Shown here piece by piece: positions 42,864-51,583 of a stretch of 60,703 bases of DNA. The DNA comes from Hyphomicrobiales bacterium (lineage in GTDB: Bacteria; Pseudomonadota; Alphaproteobacteria; Rhizobiales; JAJFHC01): NCBI GenBank assembly GCA_021775835.1, contig JAJFHC010000246.1, positions 1 through 60,703 on the forward strand. The letters run 5' to 3'. The first letter of the stretch is position 1, and every line of letters begins with the position of its first letter. The position numbers were made by a program, and so were the translations under genes. The notes below the pieces were generated by a model, which saw only the letters and a list, made by a program, of their open reading frames with translations, had not been told where the DNA came from and did no database searches.

Positions 42864-43817
42864 CTACTCAGCGGCAGCCTGGTGCGGATCGAGTTCGGCC
42901 ATCAGGGCATCGAGGTCGTCGATGATCGCCAAAATCCGGTCGCGGCGTTCGATGCCGTCTGCGCCCAGATCGGCAAACTGGGTCAGGGGCTTGCGGACGT
43001 CGCCGACGGAAAATCCTGCTCTTGCCGCACACAGTGCCTTGGAGTAACACTGGTGTCCGTAGGTCGGATGTCCTTCCGCGATAATGCGATCGAACTTGTG
43101 AATCAGGTGTTCGATCTTCTTTGCGTCTTCAGTGCGCCCTTCAACCATAAAATCGCAGATTTTGTGGGACGCGCGCGGGATGTAGTTGCCGTAAGGGTTT
43201 ACGTATCCGACGGCACCCAGCAGGTAGGACTGCACCACGCGTTCGCCGGCGAACACGTTCATGACGCCGTCGGTGGCTTCCACGATCTCGAACACGCGTG
43301 CCACATCCATGCTGGCTTCCTTGATGTAGCGGATCTGTTCGAACGCCTTGGTCAACCGGGCAACCAAAGTCACCGGCATGTCCACATTGGACGTGAATGG
43401 GTTGTTGTAGAGCATGATCGGGATCGACACTTCCTCGCAGATAGCGCGGTAATAGTTGAAGATCTCGTCTTCGGTGGGCGTGTAGTAGTAGGGCGGGATG
43501 ATCATCAGCCCGTCTGCGCCCATTTCCTCCGCCTCGCGGCTGTAGCGCACGGCATTGGGGGTGTAGGCGTTCATGGAGCCGACCATGACGTCCATGCGCC
43601 CGGCCACGTGTTTGACCGTGGTCTCAACGTAGAGTTGGCGTTCCTCGTCTGAGACGGTCAGGAACTCCCCGGTCGTGCCCAGTATGATGATGCCGGGCAC
43701 ACCTTCGGCAACCTGCCAGTCGAGGAACTTTTTCAGGGCATCCACGTCGATGGCCGAGCCATCCTGCGTGAACGGGGTAACGGATACAGTGTAACTGCCG
43801 CGAAATTCTTTGGTCAT
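42864..43817 (-). CDS. Dihydrodipicolinate synthase-family lyase (second copy)
   Basis: A 317-residue DapA/NanA-family TIM barrel. The Schiff-base lysine is Lys166 (IRYIKEASMDV), the catalytic Tyr is Tyr137 (IMLYNNPFTSN) and the carboxylate loop is GTTGEF (47-52), which is closer to the classical motif than the copy at 16007. YYYTPTEDEIFNYY is family-typical. Because it lies in a catabolic operon with an isomerase and an SDR, it is more likely a keto-acid aldolase, dehydratase or deaminase than the lysine enzyme. Identity to the other copy looks low, so the two are likely different enzymes. Confidence 0.87.
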   Translation of the reverse strand: MTKEFRGSYTVSVTPFTQDGSAIDVDALKKFLDWQVAEGVPGIIILGTTGEFLTVSDEERQLYVETTVKHVAGRMDVMVGSMNAYTPNAVRYSREAEEMGADGLMIIPPYYYTPTEDEIFNYYRAICEEVSIPIMLYNNPFTSNVDMPVTLVARLTKAFEQIRYIKEASMDVARVFEIVEATDGVMNVFAGERVVQSYLLGAVGYVNPYGNYIPRASHKICDFMVEGRTEDAKKIEHLIHKFDRIIAEGHPTYGHQCYSKALCAARAGFSVGDVRKPLTQFADLGADGIERRDRILAIIDDLDALMAELDPHQAAAE

Positions 43818-43850
43818 AGCGTCGTCCTGTCGGTTTTGTCGTTGCAGGCT

Positions 43851-44699
43851 TCAGGCATTTGCGCGCGGTTGCCATCCACAGTCGGCGAGGATGTCGTGAC
43901 TCGCTGCAATGTCGCCCTCGGGATCCGCACCCGGTTGCAGGGCATCGGTGATGATTTCCAGAACCGTGACGCCCGTATAGCCGATTTCGTTCAGGGCAGC
44001 AGCGGTCGGGCCCGGTTCAACAATGCCGGTTCCAAGCTTTTCGTGCTTGAAGTCGTCATAACCCGAATCCGAAATGTGCACATTCCCGACGAGATCGCCC
44101 AGAAGCCGGATGGCGCCGGGCACATCTTCCTTGATAAAGGCGGAATTGCAGACGTCGAAATTGACCCCGACATCGCCATCGACCATGCCGCAAACCCGCT
44201 TCATGTCCTCGGCCGTCGGCAAAAAGGTGAAGGGCACGTTTTCCAGAAGAATACCGACACCGGTTTCCTTCGCATGGCCAACAATTTCGTTGGCGCCTTC
44301 CACGAACCAGTCGAGCATCCACTTGTCCGGTGGATTGATCAGCGAATTGACCGGACCTGGAATGCAGACCACGTAGGGGCACGACCATTCCGCTGCCAGG
44401 TCGATGGCCTCGCGATACCGGTCAATCGTATACTGGCGCATCAGGCGATCAACGGAATTGGGATTGTTGTCCAGAAGCGGATAACAGAACGAGGAGATTT
44501 TCATGCCCCGGTCATCCATCTTCTGCTTCCACTCCTTGCGGGTGGATGCGGAGAGTTCCGCCGGCCAGCAATGAGGCGGAAAGATCATCATCTCGATAAT
44601 GTCATAACCCTGATCGTTGAGGTGCAGGGCCGCATCGACACCGGAATGAGAATAAAGAAACGGAAATGTGCTTGCTGCAACAGGCAATACGCTGGTCAT
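43851..44699 (-). CDS. Sugar phosphate isomerase/epimerase-family TIM-barrel protein
   Basis: A 282-residue xylose isomerase-like TIM barrel (AP endonuclease family 2). Metal-binding segments are visible as LLENVPF (Glu), NFDVCNSAF (Asp), VHISDSG (His) and VLEIITD (Glu). The family includes hydroxypyruvate isomerase, tagatose epimerase, inosose dehydratase and dehydroshikimate dehydratase. The frame is open to 44996, but the ATG at 44699 begins the first strand (LPVAASTFPF) and leaves the divergent control region free. First gene of the operon isomerase-lyase-SDR, divergent from the DAO-type oxidase gene. Confidence 0.82.
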   Translation of the reverse strand: MTSVLPVAASTFPFLYSHSGVDAALHLNDQGYDIIEMMIFPPHCWPAELSASTRKEWKQKMDDRGMKISSFCYPLLDNNPNSVDRLMRQYTIDRYREAIDLAAEWSCPYVVCIPGPVNSLINPPDKWMLDWFVEGANEIVGHAKETGVGILLENVPFTFLPTAEDMKRVCGMVDGDVGVNFDVCNSAFIKEDVPGAIRLLGDLVGNVHISDSGYDDFKHEKLGTGIVEPGPTAAALNEIGYTGVTVLEIITDALQPGADPEGDIAASHDILADCGWQPRANA

Positions 44700-44762
44700 A
44701 TCTAACGACGCTCCCTGACTTTGTGTTATCGCTGGAGGAGGAACGATTGAACCCTCAAAATT

Positions 44763-44787
44763 CGAACGAAAGTTACCATAGCGAACA
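44763..44787. promoter_or_regulatory. Weak tandem matches to the CGAACA-N2-TGTTCG operator
   Basis: In the divergent region between the isomerase and oxidase genes, CGAACGAAAGTTAC (44763-44776) keeps 8 of the 12 arm positions and CGAACAGATATGTG (from 44782) keeps 9 of 12 of the palindrome seen at 46034, 51454 and 51612. The spacing fits, but these are weak on their own. Confidence 0.3.
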
Positions 44788-44834
44788 GATATGTGTAAAC
44801 CAGTGAGGGGTCGGTTACTCAGAGCGAAAGTCCC

Positions 44835-45986
44835 ATGACACTCGACGTTGCAATAATCGGAGGCGGTCTGGCGGGGTGTGCCACCGCCTATTATCTCGCC
44901 CGCGAGGGGATCGGCGTCTGCCTGTTCGAACGCCACGATCTCAGCACACGGGCCTCGGGCGCCAACGCCGGGTCGATTCATCTTCAGATCCCCCACGAAA
45001 CATTCGTGACCGAAGGCGAGGAGTGGGCGGCCTACTTTGGTCCGACACTACCTTTGATGGCAGAGTCGATTGGACTTTGGTCCGGTCTGTCCGGTGAGTT
45101 GGAAACCGATCTCGAATTCGCCCAGCCGGGCGGGCTGCTTGTGGCCGAAAACGAACAGCAACTGGCGGACATCGAACGCAAGATGGCGGTAGAACGCGCG
45201 TTCGGCGTGCCGGTCGATTTCATAGATCGCGACGGTCTGCGCCGCATGGCCCCTTATGTTTCCAATGCCATGATCGGAGGGGCGTATTGTCCGCTCGAAG
45301 GCAAGGCCAATCCGCTTGTCACCACCTTTGCCTTTGCCCGCGCCGCAAGAAAATCTGGCACGGAAATCCGCATCGGAGCGGGGGTGTCGGCGATCAATAC
45401 TGAAGACAAAGGCTACCGAATTGAGTGTGATGGCGACAGCATTATTGCCCGTCATGTTGTAAACGCGGCAGGCGTGGAGGTGCAACGCATTGCCGCCATG
45501 GTCGGCATCGATCTGAACATTGAAGCCTGGCCGCTGCAGGTAACCGTGACCGCCCCGGTTGCTCCGGTCGTTGAACATCTGGTCTATTCGGCGGGTGAAA
45601 AGCTGACTCTCAAACAGACCAGGGCGGGTGCGTTTCTCATTGGCGGCGGTTGGCCATCGCGCCAGAATGACAAAGATGGTCGCTTGGACGTCGATCCGGA
45701 TTCGGTTCATCAGAACCTTGGCGTCGCTGCCCGGGTGGTGCCGGCTGTTGCCGGTGCCCAGGTGGTGCGCACATGGCCTGCCGTGGTGAATGGTACAGCC
45801 GACTGGCGTCCGATTCTGGGCGATACACCGGAAAGGCCTGGATTCCATACAGCATTCTTCCCCTGGATGGGATTTACCGCCGGCCCGGTCGTTGGGCGCA
45901 TCACCGCGGATCTGATCTTGGGGAGGCGTGGACGCGAGGACATTTCCGCATTTTCAACTGCTCGTAACGCCGCTTCCTGCGGCTGA
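44835..45986 (+). CDS. FAD-dependent DAO-family amine oxidoreductase
   Basis: A 383-residue flavoprotein of the glycine oxidase/D-amino acid oxidase fold. The FAD motif is AIIGGGLAGCATAYYLARE, then SGANAGSIHLQI near residue 42, GGWPSRQNDKDGR in the middle and FPWMGFTAGPVVGRI at the end. It is a clear paralogue of the gene at 22628 (same length and order of motifs, including NAGSxHxQ, EGKxNPL and GGGWPSR), but here there is no 2Fe-2S/FAD partner gene. It probably oxidises the amine of an amino acid or N-methyl amino acid. It lies 158 bases before the amino acid importer and would feed the same pathway. Confidence 0.85.
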   Translation: MTLDVAIIGGGLAGCATAYYLAREGIGVCLFERHDLSTRASGANAGSIHLQIPHETFVTEGEEWAAYFGPTLPLMAESIGLWSGLSGELETDLEFAQPGGLLVAENEQQLADIERKMAVERAFGVPVDFIDRDGLRRMAPYVSNAMIGGAYCPLEGKANPLVTTFAFARAARKSGTEIRIGAGVSAINTEDKGYRIECDGDSIIARHVVNAAGVEVQRIAAMVGIDLNIEAWPLQVTVTAPVAPVVEHLVYSAGEKLTLKQTRAGAFLIGGGWPSRQNDKDGRLDVDPDSVHQNLGVAARVVPAVAGAQVVRTWPAVVNGTADWRPILGDTPERPGFHTAFFPWMGFTAGPVVGRITADLILGRRGREDISAFSTARNAASCG

Positions 45987-46011
45987 TGTCCTGCAGGCGC
46001 CCACTAACCTA

Positions 46012-46047
46012 TTGACTAAAACGCCCTCATATCCGAACATTTGTTCG
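46012..46047 (+). promoter_or_regulatory. Promoter and palindromic operator of the amino acid importer operon
   Basis: TTGACT (46012-46017) is a good -35 box. The palindrome CGAACATTTGTTCG (46034-46047) begins 16 bases later and covers the place of the -10 (46035-46040, GAACAT, a poor match). Arms CGAACA and TGTTCG are perfect with two bases between. A repressor bound here would block the promoter, about 100 bases upstream of the start at 46145. Near-identical sites occur at 51454 and 51612. Confidence 0.6.
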
Positions 46048-46144
46048 CGGAGACGGGGATAACCATAAGCCTGCCGGTCTCCCGCGGGGCACTTTAAACC
46101 GCCCACCAGGCATGAGAGACAGGCATAGAAAGGGAGACTTCCCA

Positions 46145-46963
46145 ATGTTTCGTGACTTCATCCGCCGGTTGTCCGCCGGCATACTCGCGATTGTCGCCAT
46201 TACCGCACTTGGCAGCGTAGCGCACGCCAAGTCGCTGGACGGCATTCTTAAAGACGGCGTTATCCGAATCGGAATCAACCCCAACTTTCCACCCATGAGT
46301 TCGCGTAATGCGAGTGGTGAGTGGGAAGGCTTTGACATCGATGTCGGCAACAAGATCGCCGAGACGCTCAAGGTAAAAGTGGAATGGGTGCCGACCGAAA
46401 CCAAGGACCGCGTACCGTTCCTTGTCGCCGACACCATCGATCTTTCGCTGGGAGCCCTCACACGCAATACCGAGCGAGCCAAGCTGATCGAGTACACCGT
46501 GCCGCTGCACACAGAAACCCTTGCCGTGCTGACCACCGAGAAGACCAAGGGTCAGATGTGGAAGGATCTCGACAGCAGCGATATCACGATAGCCAACATC
46601 CGCAGTTCCTGGGTGATCGACTGGCAGAAGGAAAACATGTCGAAAGCCAAGCAGGAAGTCGTCGATACGATTCCTGACGTGGTCCGGCTTGTGGCCCAGG
46701 GCCGTGCCGACGCGATCGTGGAAAACATCGACTTCTTCATGGCGCATACCAAGAACCACAAGAACGTCAAGTGGCGGGTGTTGCCGGATCCGATCTTCAC
46801 CGGATATTGCGGAATCGGTGTGGCCAAAGGCAACTATGGCCTGCGCGACGTCTTGAACATCATGCTCTACAGCCTGCATTCCTCGAATGGGGTCAACGAC
46901 CTCTGGGAAAAATGGTACGGAGCGCCGATGCTTGTGAAAGTCGTACCCAACCCGTACTTCTAA
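46145..46963 (+). CDS. Amino acid ABC transporter substrate-binding protein
   Basis: A 272-residue periplasmic binding protein of family 3 (polar amino acids and opines). The signal peptide covers about residues 1-28 (cleavage after AHA). The mature protein has IRIGINPNFPPMSSRNASGE, WEGFDIDVGNKIAETL, the family signature region RVPFLVADTIDLSLGALT with TRNTERAKLIEYTVP, and a C-terminal lobe with NGVNDLWEKWYG. The ATG at 46145 follows a GGGAG site. It is the first gene of a complete importer (binding protein, two permeases, ATPase) and is followed by a strong hairpin. The ligand is probably an amino acid or derivative. Confidence 0.92.
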   Translation: MFRDFIRRLSAGILAIVAITALGSVAHAKSLDGILKDGVIRIGINPNFPPMSSRNASGEWEGFDIDVGNKIAETLKVKVEWVPTETKDRVPFLVADTIDLSLGALTRNTERAKLIEYTVPLHTETLAVLTTEKTKGQMWKDLDSSDITIANIRSSWVIDWQKENMSKAKQEVVDTIPDVVRLVAQGRADAIVENIDFFMAHTKNHKNVKWRVLPDPIFTGYCGIGVAKGNYGLRDVLNIMLYSLHSSNGVNDLWEKWYGAPMLVKVVPNPYF

Positions 46964-46982
46964 GCACCAGCAATTCCAGCAG

Positions 46983-47009
46983 GACGGGCACCATTGTTTG
47001 GTGCCCGTC
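46983..47009 (+). terminator. Perfect 11-bp hairpin between binding protein and permease genes
   Basis: GACGGGCACCA (46983-46993) pairs exactly with TGGTGCCCGTC (46999-47009) around a five-base loop and is followed by TTGTTTC. It lies 19 bases behind the binding protein stop. The short T-rich tail makes partial termination likely, giving more binding protein than permease message. Confidence 0.75.
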
Positions 47010-47078
47010 TTGTTTCGGGCCATAATACCCCTCGGGCAAGAGCATCCTTCGGGCAATGATTGATCGGTCGCAGTCGAG

Positions 47079-47756
47079 ATGAACTACACCTTTCAGTGGG
47101 GCGTCGCCATGGCGCACTTGCCGGGACTGCTTGAGGGCGCCAAGCTGACACTCGTTCTGGGGGTTCTGACCTTCTGGGGCGGAGCGTTGCTGGGCCTGTT
47201 CCTGGCCTCGATGAAAACCTTTGGTGGACCGATACTGAGCCGGCTTGCCAATGCCTACGTGATTTTTTTCACCAATACACCGGCGCTTGTCCAGATCTGG
47301 TTTCTCTACTTCGGACTGCCCGATGTGGGCATCGTCTGGGACAAACATGTCTGCATGATCATCGGCTTGACGCTCAATGCCAGCGCCTATCTCACGGAAA
47401 TCATTCGGGCGGGTTTCATATCGGTGCGGCGAAACGAACTTGAAGCCGCCGAAGTTTTGGGCTTCTCCCGGATCCAGCAGATCTGGCTCGTCATCGTCCC
47501 GCACATTGCCAAGACGATTTACCCGGCCCTTGCCAATTTCTTCATCGTTATTCTGGTGATGGGCACGTCGATCGGCTCGATTGTCGGAGTCCAGGAACTG
47601 ACAAGTCAGGCCAAGGATCTGGCAACTGTCGACTACCGCTATATTGAAACCTTCACCATTGCCGCAGGCATCTATGTGGTGCTGACCTTCATCGCCAGCG
47701 TGTCGCTCGCGCTCGTTGGCCGCTGGGCGTTTCGCGTCAAAGCCAAGATATTCTGA
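47079..47756 (+). CDS. Amino acid ABC transporter permease (first)
   Basis: A 225-residue HisM/GlnP-type permease with five or so predicted helices. The family N-terminal LLEGAKLTLVLGVLTFWGGALLG and the EAA loop RRNELEAAEVLGFSRIQQ with VIVPHIAKTIYPAL are clear. IFFTNTPALVQIWFLYFGL is the usual second conserved stretch. It lies 115 bases behind the binding protein gene and 14 bases before the second permease. Confidence 0.92.
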   Translation: MNYTFQWGVAMAHLPGLLEGAKLTLVLGVLTFWGGALLGLFLASMKTFGGPILSRLANAYVIFFTNTPALVQIWFLYFGLPDVGIVWDKHVCMIIGLTLNASAYLTEIIRAGFISVRRNELEAAEVLGFSRIQQIWLVIVPHIAKTIYPALANFFIVILVMGTSIGSIVGVQELTSQAKDLATVDYRYIETFTIAAGIYVVLTFIASVSLALVGRWAFRVKAKIF

Positions 47757-47770
47757 TTGGGCAGGGAAGC

Positions 47771-48472
47771 ATGCTTGAACGTCTGGCCGACGAGATCCCG
47801 AGATTTTTCTCGCTGCAGAACATGGTACTGCTGATGGAAGCCATGGGGATCACGATCGCCATGACCCTGATTGGTTGCGTGTTGGGATTTCTGTTCGCCT
47901 TCCTGATCGCCTTCACCCGTCAGACACCGGGCATTGTGGCGTTTCCCCTGCGCGCCGCCGCAATCCTTTTCGTCGAGGTTTTCCGGCGCATTCCGTTCCT
48001 GGTCGTCCTGTTTCTGGTGCTGTTCGTTATTCAGGCGATCGTCCAGGGAACGTCCCTGTTCGCGGTCGCCGTCATCGCCATTTGCATCTATTCCACAGCC
48101 TACATCGCCGATATCATCCGGGGCGGCTTTGAATCCGTGCCGCGCCAGCAGATCGAGGCGGCTCGAGTGATGAACTTCAGCCGTTTGCAGATCCTGCGTT
48201 ACGTCATTGTCCCCCTGTCATGGCCTGTCATCCTGCCGCCGGCGGTGGTCTTCATGGTTGGCTTCATCAAGGATACATCGCTCGTCAGCCAGATCGGTGT
48301 CTTCGAACTCACCTTTCGAGCGCGCGAACTGAACAACATGGGATTCTCCGGCATACTTGTCTTCGGAACAATTGCCCTTCTCTATTTTGCCCTGTCCTAT
48401 CCCTTGAGTGTGCTTGGTCAGCGGCTCGAAAAACGCCTTTCGGAGAAACGCCGTGCACCATCTCGAAGTTGA
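47771..48472 (+). CDS. Amino acid ABC transporter permease (second)
   Basis: A 233-residue HisM/GlnP-type permease. The N-terminal LLMEAMGITIAMTLIGCVLG, VEVFRRIPFLVVLFLVLF and the EAA loop PRQQIEAARVMNFSRLQI with VIVPLSWPVILPP mark the family. It pairs with the preceding permease to form the membrane channel. Its last 20 bases overlap the ATPase start at GTG 48453. Confidence 0.92.
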   Translation: MLERLADEIPRFFSLQNMVLLMEAMGITIAMTLIGCVLGFLFAFLIAFTRQTPGIVAFPLRAAAILFVEVFRRIPFLVVLFLVLFVIQAIVQGTSLFAVAVIAICIYSTAYIADIIRGGFESVPRQQIEAARVMNFSRLQILRYVIVPLSWPVILPPAVVFMVGFIKDTSLVSQIGVFELTFRARELNNMGFSGILVFGTIALLYFALSYPLSVLGQRLEKRLSEKRRAPSRS

Positions 48473-49190
48473 CAACGTTACGGCCAGTTACGGCAAGGTT
48501 CAGGTGCTCAATGGAGTCGACCTTACCCTTGGCAAAGGCGAGGTCGTGGCCCTGATCGGACCGTCCGGTTCCGGCAAATCGACCATACTGCGCATGCTGA
48601 TGGGATTGACGCCACCCACATCGGGAACGGTGAAACTGGACGGCGAGGTAGTCGATTATCGCCGCTCCGCCAGCATCCGCCATGCCCGTGACCGCATGGC
48701 CATTGTGTTTCAACAGTATAATCTGTTCCAGAACATGGATGTGTTGCGCAACGTCACCGTGGCGCCGCTCAAGATCAAGAAGCGCGACCGGCGGGAAGTC
48801 GAGGCCGATGCCGAACGATTGCTGGCCAAGGTCGGACTTGCCGACAAGCTCCGTGCCTATCCCGATGAACTGTCCGGCGGTCAGCAACAGCGTGTCGCCA
48901 TTGCACGTGCTCTGTGCCTCAGCCCGGAGATTTTGCTGCTCGATGAAGTTACTTCGGCGCTCGATCCCGAACTGGTCAACGAGGTGCTGGACACGATCCG
49001 CGCCCTCGCCGAGGAAGGCATGACCATGCTCATCGTCAGCCATGAGATGTCTTTTGTGCGGGAAGTGGCGACCCGCGTCATCATGATGGATGCCGGCCGT
49101 GTGGTTGAAACCGGTACACCAGACGAGATATTCGATTCACCATCCGCCGAACGGACAAAAGATTTTGTTGGCAAGATCTTGCGCCACTGA
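48453..49190 (+). CDS. Amino acid ABC transporter ATP-binding protein
   Basis: A 245-residue ATPase of the GlnQ/HisP type: Walker A GPSGSGKST, Q-loop VFQQYNLFQNMDVLRNV, signature LSGGQQQRVAIARAL, Walker B ILLLDEVTSALDPE, His switch in VSHEMSF. The normal Glu after Walker B Asp is present. GTG at 48453 is preferred: it has GGAG eight bases upstream and gives the family start HHLEVDNVTASYG. It completes the importer and is followed 70 bases later by the flavin oxidoreductase. Confidence 0.92.
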   Translation: MHHLEVDNVTASYGKVQVLNGVDLTLGKGEVVALIGPSGSGKSTILRMLMGLTPPTSGTVKLDGEVVDYRRSASIRHARDRMAIVFQQYNLFQNMDVLRNVTVAPLKIKKRDRREVEADAERLLAKVGLADKLRAYPDELSGGQQQRVAIARALCLSPEILLLDEVTSALDPELVNEVLDTIRALAEEGMTMLIVSHEMSFVREVATRVIMMDAGRVVETGTPDEIFDSPSAERTKDFVGKILRH

Positions 49191-49260
49191 ACTGTACTGT
49201 TGACCCAGGCAGTCGTCAGTCGGTTCTCAATTGCATTCCGCACAAGTCCAGGAGACATCA

Positions 49261-50397
49261 ATGTCAGACCCCATTCTATTTACGCCGTTGCAACTGCGCG
49301 ACCTGACCTTGCGCAATCGCCTCGTGCTGTCGCCACTGTGCCAGTATCAAGCGACCGACGGGCATGTGCAGGACTGGCATTTTGCCCATCACTCAGGGTT
49401 CGCGCTGGGCGGGCTTGGAGCTGCATTTGTGGAGGCCACGGCGGTTGTCCGAGACGGTCGCATCACCCACGGTTGCACCGGCATCTGGCAGGACAGCCAG
49501 ATTGAGGGCCTCAAGCGCATCGTCGACCTCTATCACAACCATGGAGCTGCTTGCGGCATCCAGATCGGCCATGCCGGGCGCCGCAGCAGTTGCATGCGGC
49601 CCTGGGATGGCGCGGGACCCATCAAGGAAAAGGACGGAGCGGAGCAATCCTGGCAGAGAGTGGGACCCAGTGCCATTCCCGAGCAACCCCATTACCCCGT
49701 GCCGCAGGCGCTCAGTGTTGGCGATATTGCCGACATGGTCGATGCCTTTTGCGCCGCCGCCCGGAGAGCTCTCACGGCCGGCTTTGACATTGTCGAAATC
49801 CACGGCGCCCACGGCTATCTTCTGCATTCGTTCTTCTCACCGGTCTCGAACCAGCGCACGGATGCCTATGGCGGTTCCCGCGAGAAGCGCATGAAACTGC
49901 CGCTCGAAGTCGCCCACGCGGTGCGTGAGGTCTGGCCGGCCGGAAAGCCACTCTTCTACCGCGTCTCATCGGTTGATGGTGTCGACGGCGGTCTGGCGAT
50001 TGAGGACACGGTCGCGCTCGCAACAGAACTCAAGAAAGCCGGCATCGATGTTGTCGACTGTTCTTCGGGCGGCATGTCGGGTCCGGCCACCCTGGCCACG
50101 ACGAAAATCCGTCAGGGCTACCAGGTCCCCTTCGCGGAAGCGGTCCGCCGGGACGCGGGGCTCGCCACCATGGCCGTCGGTGCGATTGTCGATCCGCACC
50201 ATGCCGAAGCCATCCTCCGCGATGGCCGCGCGGATCTCATTGCCATGGGACGCGAATTGATGGCCGAGCCTCACTGGGCCTATCGCGCAGCGCTCGAGCT
50301 TGGCGTGTCAAAGCCACATGACGTCCTGCCCTGGCAGTATGAATTCTACCTGAGCCGCCGTGCCGCCGCCCTCGATATGGACGCCGACCCGGCATGA
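49261..50397 (+). CDS. Old Yellow Enzyme-family NADH:flavin oxidoreductase (YqjM-like)
   Basis: A 378-residue FMN-dependent TIM barrel. SPLCQYQATDGHVQDWHFAHH near residue 23 and the IQIGHAGRRSS and HGAHGYLLHSFFSPVSNQRTDAYGGS segments place it with the class III (YqjM-like) ene-reductases, with the Cys near residue 26 that tunes FMN. It lacks the 4Fe-4S cysteines of the trimethylamine dehydrogenase/dienoyl-CoA reductase branch. It would reduce a C=C bond, or possibly oxidise a C-N bond, with FMN. It has a clear AGGAG at 49251 and is 70 bases behind the importer ATPase, so it is probably in the same transcript. Confidence 0.88.
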   Translation: MSDPILFTPLQLRDLTLRNRLVLSPLCQYQATDGHVQDWHFAHHSGFALGGLGAAFVEATAVVRDGRITHGCTGIWQDSQIEGLKRIVDLYHNHGAACGIQIGHAGRRSSCMRPWDGAGPIKEKDGAEQSWQRVGPSAIPEQPHYPVPQALSVGDIADMVDAFCAAARRALTAGFDIVEIHGAHGYLLHSFFSPVSNQRTDAYGGSREKRMKLPLEVAHAVREVWPAGKPLFYRVSSVDGVDGGLAIEDTVALATELKKAGIDVVDCSSGGMSGPATLATTKIRQGYQVPFAEAVRRDAGLATMAVGAIVDPHHAEAILRDGRADLIAMGRELMAEPHWAYRAALELGVSKPHDVLPWQYEFYLSRRAAALDMDADPA

Positions 50398-50640
50398 ATT
50401 CCTAAAGCGTTCTGCAGTCCGGTTGTAGTCAACCAGACCACGGTGGGAATCGAGCCTTGCCCGCAGACGCGAAAAGTCGGTCAAATGGTTCAGTATGGGT
50501 CGGACATGCTCTAATCGCTGGGGCTGCAACCCGCAGAAGTGCCAATGGTTCCTCGGTCCCGCCTACGGCGTGATCAAGGAAGACATACTCGCAATTTTAT
50601 CTGTATGGTCTGATCACCTGCGAAAGGTTTTACGACAACC

Positions 50641-51408
50641 TCACCGCACGTAGCTCGCCCCGTTGACGTCGAGCGTTGCTCCGGTCAGGTGCCGGCATTG
50701 ACCGGTTGCCAGATAGGCGACCAGGTCGGCGATCTCTTCCGGTGGCACCCACTCTCCCATGGCAAGCCCTGCGGTCACGGCATCCTCGCCGCCAAGGGTT
50801 GCTGCCGATTCCACTGACAACCGTGTGCGCACCACACCTGGCGCGATGACGTAGGCCAGCACATTCTGCTTGGCGTACCCGCGCGCAACCGTCTTGGTTG
50901 CCGCAGCAATCGCGGCCTTCGTGGCCGAATAGGCGATGCCCTCAGGATTGGTGATGCCGCGTTGGGCCGCCCAACTCGATATTGTGATGACTGTGCCGCC
51001 ACCCGTGTCCAGATAGTGTTTGACCGCGTGGCGCAGGAGGCGTGCCGGTGCCAGGACGTTGACATCCACGGCTTCAGACCACACCCGGTCCCAGGCCTCG
51101 TCCGTGTCCGCGATGCCGCCTTCGAGGCGCATGACGGCGGCATTGTTCACCAGAACGTCGATCCGGCCGCGCCAATCCTGTGCCTGTTGCCACAGGGCGT
51201 CCACGGCACCCAGGTCCCCGAGGTCCGCACCGATCAGATGGGAACGATCACCGGAAAACCCTGCAACCGCCTGTTCTGCGCCGTCTCGGTCGGTGCCGTA
51301 ATGCGCGATCACATGGGCACCGGCGGCACCCAGTGTCGTTGCGATGGCCGCGCCGATCCCCTTCGAGGCGCCCGTCACAAGGACTGTTTTGCCCTGCAGA
51401 TCCGTCAT
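50641..51408 (-). CDS. Short-chain dehydrogenase/reductase (classical)
   Basis: A 255-residue classical SDR: cofactor motif TGASKGIG (12-19), NNAA at 88-91, Ser144 or Ser145, Tyr160 and Lys164 (AYSATKAAI). The C-terminal LTGATLDVNGASYVR is standard. It is a single-gene unit divergent from the ATP-NAD kinase-like/gcvP operon. A perfect palindrome of the shared operator type lies 46 bases before its start, so it is probably co-regulated with the amino acid importer and the gcvP operon. Confidence 0.87.
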   Translation of the reverse strand: MTDLQGKTVLVTGASKGIGAAIATTLGAAGAHVIAHYGTDRDGAEQAVAGFSGDRSHLIGADLGDLGAVDALWQQAQDWRGRIDVLVNNAAVMRLEGGIADTDEAWDRVWSEAVDVNVLAPARLLRHAVKHYLDTGGGTVITISSWAAQRGITNPEGIAYSATKAAIAAATKTVARGYAKQNVLAYVIAPGVVRTRLSVESAATLGGEDAVTAGLAMGEWVPPEEIADLVAYLATGQCRHLTGATLDVNGASYVR

Positions 51409-51453
51409 CTTTTCTCCTTCGCCCGCGCCGATGGGGCGGTATGTCTCATATTT

Positions 51454-51467
51454 CGAACATCTGTTCG
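51454..51467 (-). promoter_or_regulatory. Palindromic operator upstream of SDR gene
   Basis: CGAACATCTGTTCG is a perfect palindrome of arms CGAACA and TGTTCG with two bases between; a further A:T pair extends it to seven-base arms. It differs from the site at 46034 by one base in the spacer only. It lies 46 bases upstream of the minus-strand SDR start. No -35 could be picked with confidence. Confidence 0.6.
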
Positions 51468-51583
51468 ATTTCTGACCGCCGGATTGGGTCCGAATTCAGT
51501 GTGCTCATCACAGGACCTGACGGCAAGGAATATATGATTATCGATTGCTAAAGGACAGCGCCTGTATCCGTGCTGTCAACGTC

